From: Cerioporus squamosus
Taxonomy: Eukaryota; Basidiomycota; Agaricomycetes; Polyporales; Polyporaceae
DNA length: 64,000 bases
NCBI GenBank assembly: GCA_022592435.1
Contig: JABYQS010000018.1
Span: 248,001 to 312,000, forward strand
Direction: 5' to 3'
Shown here: piece by piece, positions 33,119-43,815 of the stretch
Numbering within the stretch: position 1 is the stretch's first letter
Layout of the letters: every line of letters starts with the position of its first letter
Program-made: the position numbers and the translations under genes
Notes under the pieces: generated by a model
The model's database searches: none
Seen by the model: the letters and a program-made list of their open reading frames with translations, nothing else
What the model was told of the DNA's origin: nothing

Positions 33119-34078
33119 ATGCCTGGTAACGAACACGAAATACTGCCACGTCTTCCCCTCTACCATCACCACTACTCCCTACATCACACCAAACGCTCAT
33201 CGATGTCCACCGAAAGCATCGAAGACGACCATCTCCACATCCTACGCGATTCGCGGTCGCAGCAGGACGTGACAAACACTTTGGCCAATGAAGCAGGAGA
33301 GGCAGAGGCGTGGATTGCTGCATGGTGGATTGGGCGAGGCGAGACAAGTGGAGAACCGACCAAGGTCGAGGGGCTGGTCCACGTCTACGAAACACACTTG
33401 AGACCATCGCAGCCGCTGGAGATAGCGAGGCGGGTCAGAATTTTCGCACTCCCGAAGGCTGCACCGAAAATGCCAGGGGCAAACCTGAAGAAATACAGAG
33501 CATACGACCCGCACGTAGTAGGCGTGGTGGTAGGGATGGAGAAGACGAGAGACGGAGGGATGAGGGTGGAAATACAAAACCGCTGTAGAGGAAATACAGT
33601 GAGGACGGTGATGTTGGATATCGTTCACAGCCCTGAAGAAACGGCGCGCGGTAGAGGGCTGGACATCATCAGGGACGGGCCCCTTGGAAGGCTGGCGGAG
33701 GCCCCCAAAGAGTGCATCGCGCATTTCGGCTACTCCGGGCATTTCGGGCATTTCGGGCATCCCGGGTATCCCGGGCACTCCGGGGTGGACGGACGCAGCG
33801 GAGGAAGCATAGGCGGTGGGAGAGACGGATGCCGGGCGCGGAACAACGACGGAGATGATGGAGGGAGACGGAGTGAAGGCGCGGAAGTATACGGAAGGGG
33901 ACACGCGGTGTGCGGCGCGGAAGATTGCGGGCTGGAGCCGCCATCCGGATATACAGGAAGAGACGATGGAATCGTCTGGAAAGTCATGGAGAAGAGGGTA
34001 CGGAAGGAGGTGCCAAGACAGGGTCTAGAAGGGATGTTCAGACTGCATATGTGGCTGAAGTACGACGGGGCACCATAA
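33119..34078 (+). CDS. Accessory first ORF of the LINE, unknown function
   Basis: A frame of 319 codons from the ATG at 33119 (or 291 from 33203, MSTESIEDDHLHIL). I recognise no family. The first 190 residues look like a folded, charged domain (AEAWIAAWWIGRGETSGEPT, HVYETHLRPSQPLEIARRV, YDPHVVGVVVGMEKTRDGGM). At 33727-33783 nine-base tandem units encode seven tripeptides of the form His/Tyr-Phe/Ser/Pro-Gly, a short collagen-like run. A glycine/arginine/aspartate-rich segment and a final KRVRKEVPRQGLEGMFRLHM follow. It lies upstream of ORF1 in the same sense, so it is presumably part of the element. It could be a captured host fragment. The reading frame is open to a stop with no introns needed. 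Confidence 0.55.
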   Translation: MPGNEHEILPRLPLYHHHYSLHHTKRSSMSTESIEDDHLHILRDSRSQQDVTNTLANEAGEAEAWIAAWWIGRGETSGEPTKVEGLVHVYETHLRPSQPLEIARRVRIFALPKAAPKMPGANLKKYRAYDPHVVGVVVGMEKTRDGGMRVEIQNRCRGNTVRTVMLDIVHSPEETARGRGLDIIRDGPLGRLAEAPKECIAHFGYSGHFGHFGHPGYPGHSGVDGRSGGSIGGGRDGCRARNNDGDDGGRRSEGAEVYGRGHAVCGAEDCGLEPPSGYTGRDDGIVWKVMEKRVRKEVPRQGLEGMFRLHMWLKYDGAP

Positions 34079-34930
34079 GTGCGATGACTCACGAAATTAG
34101 GCTGATGACGCGGCCTGGACACATCCAATGAGCGACGACGACGTGGCACTGGCAGGATGGCAACGCTGTAGCGGTAGAAAGGCAATGGTAGAAGCGTGAA
34201 GAGATGAACGCTGTAGGAAAGCGAGGTCAAAGTAAGTTAGACAGGGCGTACCTTGAATTGAAGACGCCAGAGACAAGATGCGTACGATGTTTGGGGCTTT
34301 TGCTAAGGAGTGTCGACGTGACGATCTTGCAAGGCGACGCAAAGAGAGCATGTAAGGTGTCGGCCAGAAGGAATGAGACGTGAGGAAAAGGAAAGACACA
34401 GGAGCGACAGTAGGAGGGAGGAGCGAGAGACGAAGGTTTAGCTGTCAGAGGGCTGTCAGATGTCGAGACAATGGCACCGAGGAAGCGGCTAGTGTAAGCA
34501 CGAGAATAGCTCTTGAATAGGGAAAAATGGGGCGCTGCTAGGCGCAGATGTAAGGAGAGTTAACGCTGGAGAACTTGCCCCAAAAGAGGAGACGAAGGAC
34601 CTACAGTGGACGGGCGGTAACCTACGCATCGCCGCCTCTCGCGCGCCTCTGGCTTGCTCCCGACGACAACGAGGTCGACAGACGAAACTAAGACGCCGCG
34701 CCCGAACGGGAAACGAGGAGGCAAGTCCCCGCGAGCATGGAGACGGGAATACGATGCGAGGATGGCTATAGAAGAGACGAACCTACGCGCGGTCAACCCT
34801 CGACGCTTTCCCTGCCCCTTTCTCCCTCACTGATTGGAAACTCCTCTTGCTGCACTCTACTCTCGACCCTGGACGGTTCTCCCTCTACGTGCAACATAGG
34901 ACGGCGCAGGAGGAGAATCCCCCGCTGCTG

Positions 34931-37791
34931 ATGTCTGTAAGTATGAGGAGAGCGACAGGCTTACCGTCGGAGCGCGTCGACGGTCACGCTAATCATATGG
35001 GCCGCGTTCTGGTGCCGTCAACCCCGGAACAGAGGGACGAGCAAGCTATGGAAGTGCCGGTTGCGAGTGACGAGGAGGTCTCCATCGAAGGAACGCAGGA
35101 GACTCTTGTGGAAGGGGCAGGTCGATCTCACCAGGCAGGACGTCATCAGGTAAGCACAGGCAAGTCCTCTGGAACCTTCCTCCGGTGAACCTTTGGCAGA
35201 GTGTCGAGAGCGGTACACTTCCATCGAGCTCTCCGATCCGTTTCTCCACGACGGACCGATCGGTCAGTAACGAGGCCGAAGGCGCTGCTGGAGGAGGCGA
35301 GCAAGGAACTGCGAGCACCGATAGCTCACCGTGGTGGAGGGCGGTGGGGTCCATGCCGAGGGAGACAGGGTCTCCTGCGATCGTCCAGTTTGACGACAAT
35401 GAATCGCGGACCTTCGAGGAGGGAGAGCTGCACGAGGAGAGAGGACCGCCCAGCAACCAACAGCAAGCCTCGGGACCGGACGCTCGCAGCCGCTCGCAGG
35501 ATCTGGACGCTTATATGGGTGAGCCTCACACGTCTTCACGTTGAGTCCACGAGCCGACCCGCCGCAAGCGTTCATGGGGGGGCTCCCAGGGCTCTGAAGA
35601 ACGGAGTAGGACTGCTAGGAGGCCGAGGCGTGATGAGGCATCTCCGGTACAGCCGTCGCTCAGGCTACCTCCCATTGCAGAGCTTCTGGCTAACCCGTGG
35701 GGTGGTGCCAGTGCTATAGGCGATGCGCAGCGTATTGAGTCCCGCCCTGTACTGTGTTCAACCCCGAGAAACGTCTCCCCATATCCCTCTCAAAATCGTC
35801 GCTCTATGTACACACACTTTACGTTAGACAGCCAGGCAAATGTCTCGGGCAATCCTCCTACACCTTTCTCTCGAGCCAACTCCACTGCTGTTTCCTCCCC
35901 TTCGTGGTGCGGTACCGAAAACGTGTCGTACGTGCAAGAAGAGCCGGGCACGGCGAACTGGACCGATCAAGGAGAAAAAGACGAGGGCATGCGAATTGAC
36001 TCTCTCGGCGAGGACGAGGAGCTGAGCGCCCTTCTGAAGACCCCGCCGGGACCGAGGACGATGCCGAGCCGAGGAACGAGGAACGGCCTCTGTAGGGCGT
36101 TGGAAGACCCGCCTTCGAGGATGCGCAAGGACGTGCATTCGGAGGAACGCAGCGCCTTCCGCGATGGCTACGCACCGAGACAATGGGACTCGGAGACTCT
36201 AGGTCGGAACGGCAAGCGGAGGATGCCTGCGGTCGAGGACTGGGGAGAAGACGGGGACGCGAGCGAGGATGAGTTTATGTTCTCGCCCATCCCCAACACC
36301 AAGGCTTGGGAGTATCGTCGTGATCTCCGTCGGGATCAGACCAGACGGGCCGAAGAAGATGAGGACGAACTAGAGGTCCCTCGGCTTTCGGTACGAGGCG
36401 GCGAGCTTCCAGTGCGTGCGCACACACCGAGGCCCTCTGCGCGATCGCACGCGGAGACGGCAACGCGCTCGGAACCCTCACGCGACGCGAACCCTGCGTT
36501 CGATAACCGCAACCAAAATTACGTCGAAGGCTGGCGGGATGAAACGTCCGGGGATATGCAGGTCGACGGCCGGGAGGATTGGAGGGATTTCGAGATGATC
36601 CCGTCAGCGGTCGCGCAGGGCCCACACGACGAGGATGCCCCGGCCCTGGCAGAGAACCCCCGCGAGCGGCGTTGGGAAGTCTACTTTGATGACCCGGAGC
36701 GCCTCGTCAGCGGACAGTCAGTCGCCTGGCAGAGGGAGATGTGGAAGGACCAGACGGTGGTCATCTTCACGGCATACAATTATAGATATACGACCAACGG
36801 GGTGGTCAACCGACACGTCGAGAGTGCAGTCACGGCGATGACGACCGCTATCACGGGCGAATCCAACTTCAATGTAGTCCCTCCGGACCCTGACCAGCAG
36901 AGGATCCTCAACCCCCGCGACCTCCCTTTCACGTGGGGTATACGGGGCCTGTCTGCGGCGGGCGCAGCTCGAATGACGGCTGTGAGAGTTGCTTCGTCAA
37001 GAGGCGTCAGTATCATAACTTACCCGAGGAGGCTCGGCAATCCCAAGTGGATCTGCAGCCTTGTGGGCTTCCTGAGGCCCGACGCGGACGTAATCAGAGC
37101 GGCTGTCATGGACGCTCTCCAGACGACACGTATGCGGGAGTGGCTGGATAGGATGACGAACACGAGCAGGTCCCTGCGCAAGGTCCCGCGCGGAGAGCGA
37201 GTCCAGCTCGTCCTCAACTCTCTTGAGGTTCGCATCGCCGACCTCGACGACGGTGACTTCATGGCGAACATCTACATGGATCCTCCGACGGACGATATGG
37301 CGGAATGGAGGGAGTGGGTATCGGAGCTAAGGGCGCACAGGTACAACAACTTTCTCAACGGCTCTGGAGTTGCTCGGAGGATCTACTGGTGTGCCGGCTG
37401 TCGTGGGGTCGACCACGACACGATGAAGTGCCAGTTTCCGACGATGCGCGGATGGCAAGGTACTGGCGTCGGAGGAAAGTCGCATACAGCGGAGCAGCTA
37501 GGAGGATCGAAGAGAGGTGCTCCCCTGGGTGGACGAGGAGGAGGGCCTCGAGGAGGCGGAACATGGAAGGGCCGGCAGAAGGAGGCCATTAAGGAGAGGA
37601 ACACGGCCGGAAACGGATACGCTGGAGAAGGATGGGAGTCCGTTCGCCGAGGTAACGCAGGGCGCGAGTACATGTCGACAGGGAGATCAGCGTGGAATGG
37701 CGGGCGCCACCAGGGGCAGAGGTCGCAGCACTCGCGACCGCATCAATCTTCGAGATGGACGGAGACGTCGACGGGGGCCTGGCGCGAGTAG
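34931..37791 (+). CDS. LINE ORF1, nucleic-acid-binding Gag-like protein
   Basis: The undisputed part is the 661-codon frame from ATG 35806 to the TAG at 37789-37791. A central conserved-looking block (about residues 290-500, with WEVYFDDPERLVSGQSVAWQ and NPKWICSLVGFLRPDADVI) precedes a zinc knuckle CAGCRGVDHDTMKC (CX2CX4HX4C, about residue 529) and a Gly/Arg-rich tail. Upstream, the same frame is open from 35545 and, past a single TGA at 35542-35544, back through 35200. Before that, a different frame (MSVSMRRATGLPSERVDGHA from 34931) reaches CAG at 35149. The 50 bases 35150-35199 start GTAAGC and end GCAG, and removing them joins the two frames. The TGA could likewise sit in a second intron, 35519-35599. 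Whether these are introns or mutations is open. Confidence 0.72.
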
Positions 37792-38170
37792 GAGAACCTG
37801 CCTCCACGACTCCGGAGGAAGAAACGGTGACGACGGGGGCGCGGAAGTGACCTCTATCTCTAAAGTAGAGAAAGTATAATTCAATGATCCCCACTCTCTG
37901 ATATCAGGCATGCGCTTCAGCAAGAAGGTCTGCCCCATCCAGGAGAGTACGCTCTTGACGAACTCCTGGATATGATACCCTGAGGAGGGCGGTAGGCAGT
38001 AGCCTCAAGATACCGACGCCTCTGACCAACTAGACGAGGCAAGTGACTACCTGATCCGATATCTAACGATCTTATGCAGGTGGGCATGAGATATTTCCCG
38101 TGAAGACAAATTGAGACTTGGCCGTCTCTATGGTTAACCGGCTGGTACGCACCGGGATGGCTACCGGATA

Positions 38171-41100
38171 ATGCGCGACATGGCGCCGAGCAGCGACGAC
38201 GCCGAAAATGTCTGCCACGTCAGGGCCCACATCTACTGGCTTCGGCGCAGGAAAGCCCTGACGTTCCCTCTCCACAACGGGAGCCTATTTAGGCTGGACC
38301 ACCCGCGCGAAAGCGAAAGCGTCACAACCAGCTGCTGCAAGCTGAACAAGACGCACGGTCACCATGTTTGGGGGTTCCCAATCTTGGGCCAAGTATATGG
38401 TTGTAACTTGGCCGACTATGCAACTGCGAACAACATATCATCTCATTTGACTCAAACAAACGGCGACATACTCGGCAGTGGCTTTTTGCGCCCTGACCAG
38501 GTCGGAGGCTCCTGTGGTGTCCATGCCCGCCAAAGAGCTCTTGATGACCGGGTCGGGATCGGCGACATGGTTTCTGGCGAAGAGGAGAGTGGAGGAGACG
38601 GGGAAAGCGTAGACAGAGGAAGGTCTCTGGGACAGCAATCTTACGAACTGACGCAGAATGGCGAACACGGATGCAGTAGAAGGGCCAGGAGGAAGAAGGC
38701 GCGGAAGGAACGTAAGACCGCTCTACAGGTCGCGTCGCTTAATATCAACGGTTTTGGGAACCTAGTACGCGACCATCAGGATAATAAGTGGGGACGCCTT
38801 TATCGTATGATGACGGAGCACAGAATCGGTGTCCTACTACTCCAGGAAACTCACCTTACGGGCGAACGTGTGGCCGGAATCCATAAAATGTTCTCTAAGA
38901 AAATCAAGGTCCTTTTCTCGGCGAACCAAGAAGCCCCGTCCCAACGGGAAGGGGTGGCAATAGTTTTGAATGCGAGGTATATCAATACGGCGGGAGTAAC
39001 TGCTACCGAGATTATTCCAGGGAGAGCACTCCAGGTCTCGGTTCCCTGTCAAGGAGGCGACCATAGAAATATTCTCTGCATCTACGCACCGACGTCGAAT
39101 GGCATTGCTGAAAGGAAACTCTTCTTCAAGGATGTCAAGACCTTCTATGATGATCATCCTGACTGCCCGCGGCCGCACCTGATGGCCGGAGATTTCAACT
39201 GCGTCGAGGACTCGCTTGACCGCCTCCCGGTAGGCGAAGGTCCTGACCAGTCCGTCCTTCTACTGGACGACCTCAAACTGAGTCTAGGATTGATGTTAGC
39301 GGATGGCTGGAGGCTGACAAACCCGAGCACAAGAGCATATACCTTCCATAGAGGCACGGGGCCTGCCGCGGTTTTCTCTCGACTCGATCGCATATATGTA
39401 ACGAAAGAAACTTTCGAGGATGCTCGGGAATGGCGGCTCTGCGAGGCAGGGGTGAGAACTGACCACAGTCTCATCTCAGTCCAAATCACCCCTAAAAACG
39501 CGCCGACAGTCGGACAAGGTCGTCCGGTTTTCCCCCTACATTTGCTCAGAGACAAAAAGCTCACGAAGGAGATAAAGAGTCGCGGGATGAAAGCAATGTC
39601 TGAACTAGCTGCTCTCAAGGACTCAGGCATGAGGTCAGAAGAGATGAACTCACAGAAAATTCTGCATAACTTCAAGCTGGATGCAATGAAGATGGCCAGA
39701 GCCAGAGAGAGAGAGGTCATACCAAAACTACTGGCTGAAATAAAGGAGAGAGAAGTGGCCCTCAAGGCTCTCAATGCAAGCAGTGAGCTTTCCGAGGAGG
39801 AGAAGGCCAAAGAGGCTGCAGCTCTGACGGGACAAATACGCCAGCTTAGGCAGAGAAGATATACGCAACAACAACAGAACTCTAGAGCCACGCACCGCAT
39901 ATATGGTGATAGGCCAACTAAGTACTGGTCCAAGTTGCACAGAGAGAGTGCGCCGAGGGATATAATCAATGCCTTCGCAAGAGAAGACCAAACAGGTGTA
40001 GCAGGGGAAATAATCTATGAGACAGACTCAATGAGAATGGCTGAAATGGCTAGGACCCATCATATGAATGTACAGCGGGACGAACCGGATGCCAAATCAC
40101 CGGCTGAAAGAGAGGAGGATATTACAACGGCCATAGATAGCCTTGATGTCAAGGTTACTTTGACACAGGGCGAGGATCTTGGTAGCGAGATAACCTACGA
40201 GGAGTGTGCACTATCCCTGAGGTTTGCAAAATGCGGGTCGGCACCAGGCCTCGATGGCATACCTTTTGAGCTATGGAAGACACTTCATGCACGACACATA
40301 GAGGATGCCCGCTTCCTGAATAGAGCTGATTTTGACATAGTTAAGCTCCTAACGGCGGCTTTTGAGGACATCAGAATGTATGGGGTTGATTCGCAGACGT
40401 CCTTTGCGCAAGGCTGGATAGCCCCCATATATAAGGAAAAAGGAGAACGTACTAGAGTTGTCAACTACAGACCCATCACCCTCTTGAATACGGACTATAA
40501 ACTGCTCAGCAAGTCACTGGCCGTTCGACTCGCGGGTGTGGCACCGGGAATCGTGCACCGAGCTCAAGCAGGGTTTGTCCCTGGAAGAAAAATCCATAAT
40601 CATACCCAACTTGCCCGTATAATGATGAGCTGGGCTGAGGAAAATGACGAGGATGGGGCTATCATAGCCCTTGACCAAGAGAAAGCCTACGATAAAATTG
40701 CGCATGACTACTTATGGAGAGTACTGAGTAGATTCGGCATCCCGGATATTTTTATTCGTATGGTACAGTCCCTGTACAGCAATGCGGTCACTTCAATCAT
40801 GGTAAATGGAATACTGAGTAAGGCATACCGCATATATCGAGGGGTGCGACAGGGAGACCCTTTATCATGTCTGCTTTTCGACTTGGCTATCGAGCCCCTG
40901 TCAGCCATGATACGGAAATCTGACATCGAAGGTTTCAGTATACCACGTTGTGACGAAATCCTCAAAGCAGTACTTTTTGCAGATGATACCACTGTGTACT
41001 TGTCCAAACATGATGATTTTGCCACCTTGCAGGATGTTCTGGATATTTGGTGCTCTGCAGCAAAAGCTAGGTTCAATCTGGGCAAGACAGAGATCATCCC

Positions 41101-43588
41101 TATCGGAAACCCGGTTTTCCGATCGGAAATGGCAGAGACCTACCGAATAACAGGCACCTGGAGGAATTACCCAAGAGGTGTCCATGTAGCACAGGATGGT
41201 GAGGCAGTCAGGATACTTGGGGCTTTTTTTGGGAACGGAATCGACCAGGTCGAAGTATGGACGCTCGTCCTAAATAAAATAGTGGCAATGAGGCAACCTC
41301 TGATGAAGGTCATGGCCCGTTGGAAGAATGGACACGCCACAATCCAAGGAAAAAAACATGTCGTACAGATGATTGTTGGAGGCATGACGCAGTACCTGAC
41401 AAATGTTCAGCGTATGCCGGAAATGATACTCAAACGCCTCAATAAAATAATCAGAGGTTACCTGTGGGACGAACGTAATAATACACCGGTGGGAATGCAA
41501 CATGTCTATCTCCCAGTCGAGCAAGGAGGTCTGGGTATACTAGACCTGGATGCCAGGAATGAGGCTATCGACATTATGTGGCTAAAGTCGTACCTGGACC
41601 TAAGCGATGATCGCCCCACATGGGCTTTCCTGGCAGATGACCTTTTGGCAAATCATGTACCGAAAGACACCAGGCCATGCAAGGCAGAGTTACGTATTAA
41701 CCCCTTTCTACAAAAATGGAAGCCAAGGGCGAGGGGTCTTCCGGCTGAGCTGCAAGGGATGATGAAAGCTGCGAAGAAATATGGTCTCAGGCTAGAAGGT
41801 TTAGCTTTCTCTAAGCAGATCCTTGATAGCATGCCGATGTGGGACCATGCTCATGCCGAGCCAAAGCTCCTGGGACGCCTCACGATGCCCTCCAAGCTTC
41901 TGACATGCCTGCAGGAAACCCACCGGGCCGAAACGGTGGGCGATTTCGGTCGTCTGGCGCAGCTTATGGAAGACGCAGCACACCGGCCGAGAGCCTCGTG
42001 CAGGTGCGCGGGATGCGTCCACCAGAGAACTGTCGTCGGATGCGCGAACCCACATCTGTGCTCCTCCAGGGCAAAGCAGTTGATTGGTACGCTCCCTGGA
42101 AAATGGAATCCTAACCTGAGACAGCCGGAAGACTACGAGCAGGGCGGCATGGAAAACATCAGGAACGAGAACCTTCAAGACGGCCTCATCCCCTTCGACA
42201 GACGCATCACTACGCACGGAAATCTGGGACTTGCGCTCCGTATCTTCACGGACAAGAATCAAGTGTCTAACGAATGCGCGTGCATGGAAATAGAGGAAGA
42301 TGGGAGCTCCCTGATAATCGCTACGGATGGCTCCTGCATGCGTAACGGCCAGAAGAATGCGCAAGCCGGCGCAGGCATCTTTGTCGAAGCAGATGAGACC
42401 CTGAATAAGAGCGTCAGACTCCCAGAGACACTCAACCAGTCAAACCAGACAGGGGAAATAGCTGCAACCCTTCTGGCTACAGAGCTCGCTAGCACACACA
42501 CGCGGGTGACTCTGGAGACGGACTCTAAGATGACAATGGACTCGCTGACGAAATGGTCACAGCGACACGAGGACACCGCATACATTCTCCAGAAAAACGC
42601 AAATCTCTTACGGGCAACCGTCGCAAGGCTCCGGATGAGAAGAGCGCATACGGTCTTCAAGTGGGTGAAGGGCCACAGTGGAGACCCTCGCAATGAGGCG
42701 GCCGACAAACTGGCGGCGACTGGCGCGGCCAAGCCGAGGGGTGATCCACTCCACCTGGACGTCCCTCCCGCTTTTAGGGTGTCCGGAGCGCGCCTGCAAG
42801 CGATCACACAAAAGCTCGCATATAGAGCCATTCGCACTCTGAAAGACGCGGAAGTCCAGCCACGACCGAGAGCGGTGGTGAATCTGGACCGGATATCATG
42901 TGGGCTCACCGAGATCTTCGACTCTGTAGTGGATGAGGGTACGATCTGGGTGTCTCTCCGGTCACGCCATGTATCGAGAACTGCCTCACAATTCATGTGG
43001 ATGGCGATACACGACGGCTATATGATAGGTACTCACTGGTTAAGGCCAACGATGCCTGCGGACATGCAAGCACGCGCTACGTGCGGGATATGCGGAGAAT
43101 GCGAAACGATGACGCATATTATTCTGGAGTGCAATGCGACGGGTCAGGAGCTAATCTGGGTCCTTCTGAAGAGGATCTGGACGCTCACCGGCGCGAAATG
43201 GCATGAACCGTGCTGGGGTTCGACCTTTGGCGCGGCATGCGCTGTTTTCACATCTGCGGAAGGTGTTCGATGCACGTCAACTGAGAACTTGTGGTGCATT
43301 CTGTGTACGGAGACGACACACCTCATCTGGAAACTGCGCTGCGAGAGGGTGATTAGGAATGAAGGGGCCAACTTCACGGCAAACGAGATCACCAATCGAT
43401 TTTACTCCACCTTAGAGGCTAGGCTTGATCTCGATAGACGAACTGCAGCAATGACTAAACGACAGAAAGGCCTGAAGCCGCAAGAGGTAGATAGGATTTG
43501 GAGGCCGATCTTGGAAAATAATGACAATCTTCCGCCAAACTGGGTGGTCAATAGCGGGGTTTTAGTGGGTATTAAACGCGGGAGATGA
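38171..43588 (+). CDS. LINE ORF2: endonuclease, reverse transcriptase, RNase H
   Basis: 1805 residues, one uninterrupted frame from ATG. Residues 1-187 have no recognised domain. The AP-like endonuclease runs from about 188 (ASLNINGFG) through LLLQETHL, GDFNCVEDSLDR (about 340), RLDRIYV and TDHSLIS (about 430). Reverse transcriptase: YRPITLLNTDYKLLSKSLAV (about 766), LDQEKAYDKI (motif A, 834), RQGDPLSCLLFDL (motif B, 892) and LFADDTTVYL (motif C, 935). A cysteine-rich segment CRCAGCVHQRTVVGC...NPHLC starts near 1277. RNase H: ATDGSCMRNG (1384), GEIAATLLATE, ETDSKMTMDS (1450), HSGDPRNEAADKLA (1508). A C-terminal knuckle CGICGECETMTHIILEC lies near 1637. All catalytic acids are present, so the enzyme looks functional. 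Confidence 0.95.
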   Translation: MRDMAPSSDDAENVCHVRAHIYWLRRRKALTFPLHNGSLFRLDHPRESESVTTSCCKLNKTHGHHVWGFPILGQVYGCNLADYATANNISSHLTQTNGDILGSGFLRPDQVGGSCGVHARQRALDDRVGIGDMVSGEEESGGDGESVDRGRSLGQQSYELTQNGEHGCSRRARRKKARKERKTALQVASLNINGFGNLVRDHQDNKWGRLYRMMTEHRIGVLLLQETHLTGERVAGIHKMFSKKIKVLFSANQEAPSQREGVAIVLNARYINTAGVTATEIIPGRALQVSVPCQGGDHRNILCIYAPTSNGIAERKLFFKDVKTFYDDHPDCPRPHLMAGDFNCVEDSLDRLPVGEGPDQSVLLLDDLKLSLGLMLADGWRLTNPSTRAYTFHRGTGPAAVFSRLDRIYVTKETFEDAREWRLCEAGVRTDHSLISVQITPKNAPTVGQGRPVFPLHLLRDKKLTKEIKSRGMKAMSELAALKDSGMRSEEMNSQKILHNFKLDAMKMARAREREVIPKLLAEIKEREVALKALNASSELSEEEKAKEAAALTGQIRQLRQRRYTQQQQNSRATHRIYGDRPTKYWSKLHRESAPRDIINAFAREDQTGVAGEIIYETDSMRMAEMARTHHMNVQRDEPDAKSPAEREEDITTAIDSLDVKVTLTQGEDLGSEITYEECALSLRFAKCGSAPGLDGIPFELWKTLHARHIEDARFLNRADFDIVKLLTAAFEDIRMYGVDSQTSFAQGWIAPIYKEKGERTRVVNYRPITLLNTDYKLLSKSLAVRLAGVAPGIVHRAQAGFVPGRKIHNHTQLARIMMSWAEENDEDGAIIALDQEKAYDKIAHDYLWRVLSRFGIPDIFIRMVQSLYSNAVTSIMVNGILSKAYRIYRGVRQGDPLSCLLFDLAIEPLSAMIRKSDIEGFSIPRCDEILKAVLFADDTTVYLSKHDDFATLQDVLDIWCSAAKARFNLGKTEIIPIGNPVFRSEMAETYRITGTWRNYPRGVHVAQDGEAVRILGAFFGNGIDQVEVWTLVLNKIVAMRQPLMKVMARWKNGHATIQGKKHVVQMIVGGMTQYLTNVQRMPEMILKRLNKIIRGYLWDERNNTPVGMQHVYLPVEQGGLGILDLDARNEAIDIMWLKSYLDLSDDRPTWAFLADDLLANHVPKDTRPCKAELRINPFLQKWKPRARGLPAELQGMMKAAKKYGLRLEGLAFSKQILDSMPMWDHAHAEPKLLGRLTMPSKLLTCLQETHRAETVGDFGRLAQLMEDAAHRPRASCRCAGCVHQRTVVGCANPHLCSSRAKQLIGTLPGKWNPNLRQPEDYEQGGMENIRNENLQDGLIPFDRRITTHGNLGLALRIFTDKNQVSNECACMEIEEDGSSLIIATDGSCMRNGQKNAQAGAGIFVEADETLNKSVRLPETLNQSNQTGEIAATLLATELASTHTRVTLETDSKMTMDSLTKWSQRHEDTAYILQKNANLLRATVARLRMRRAHTVFKWVKGHSGDPRNEAADKLAATGAAKPRGDPLHLDVPPAFRVSGARLQAITQKLAYRAIRTLKDAEVQPRPRAVVNLDRISCGLTEIFDSVVDEGTIWVSLRSRHVSRTASQFMWMAIHDGYMIGTHWLRPTMPADMQARATCGICGECETMTHIILECNATGQELIWVLLKRIWTLTGAKWHEPCWGSTFGAACAVFTSAEGVRCTSTENLWCILCTETTHLIWKLRCERVIRNEGANFTANEITNRFYSTLEARLDLDRRTAAMTKRQKGLKPQEVDRIWRPILENNDNLPPNWVVNSGVLVGIKRGR

Positions 43589-43633
43589 GGAGAGGCGATA
43601 GCCTGAGGTCGCCTCTCCTCATCCCCCGTGTTT
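43574..43633 (+). other. 3' terminal hairpin of the LINE RNA
   Basis: Arms ATGAGGAGAGGCGA (43585-43598) and TCGCCTCTCCTCAT (43609-43622) pair perfectly over 14 bp around a ten-base loop TAGCCTGAGG. Pairing continues outward to 43574 and 43633 with one mismatch (A83 opposite C24) and one G-T wobble, a 25-bp stem in all. The ORF2 stop TGA (43586-43588) lies inside the 5' arm. In other LINEs a 3' stem-loop can be the recognition site for the element's reverse transcriptase; that role here is inferred. Confidence 0.85.
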
Positions 43634-43814
43634 CGAGTCCCACACTCTGTGCGTAAATGCATTTCCTCGCGGTGGTTCTTACCTTATTTATGATACTGCG
43701 TCCGGGGCTACTGGCCCCGAACGTGGTGTCTAGCGCGTCTGGTCAGTCTATGACCATAAGCTGTACGACAAGCCCCCCTGGGGATCAGTGCGGCTCAAGA
43801 CGTTTGCGCTCCAC

Positions 43815-43815
<1 letters not shown>

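Noticed and set aside
33727..33783. Host collagen-like gene
   Set aside because: Only seven tripeptides, inside a frame that lies between the LINE's borders; too short to be a collagen domain.
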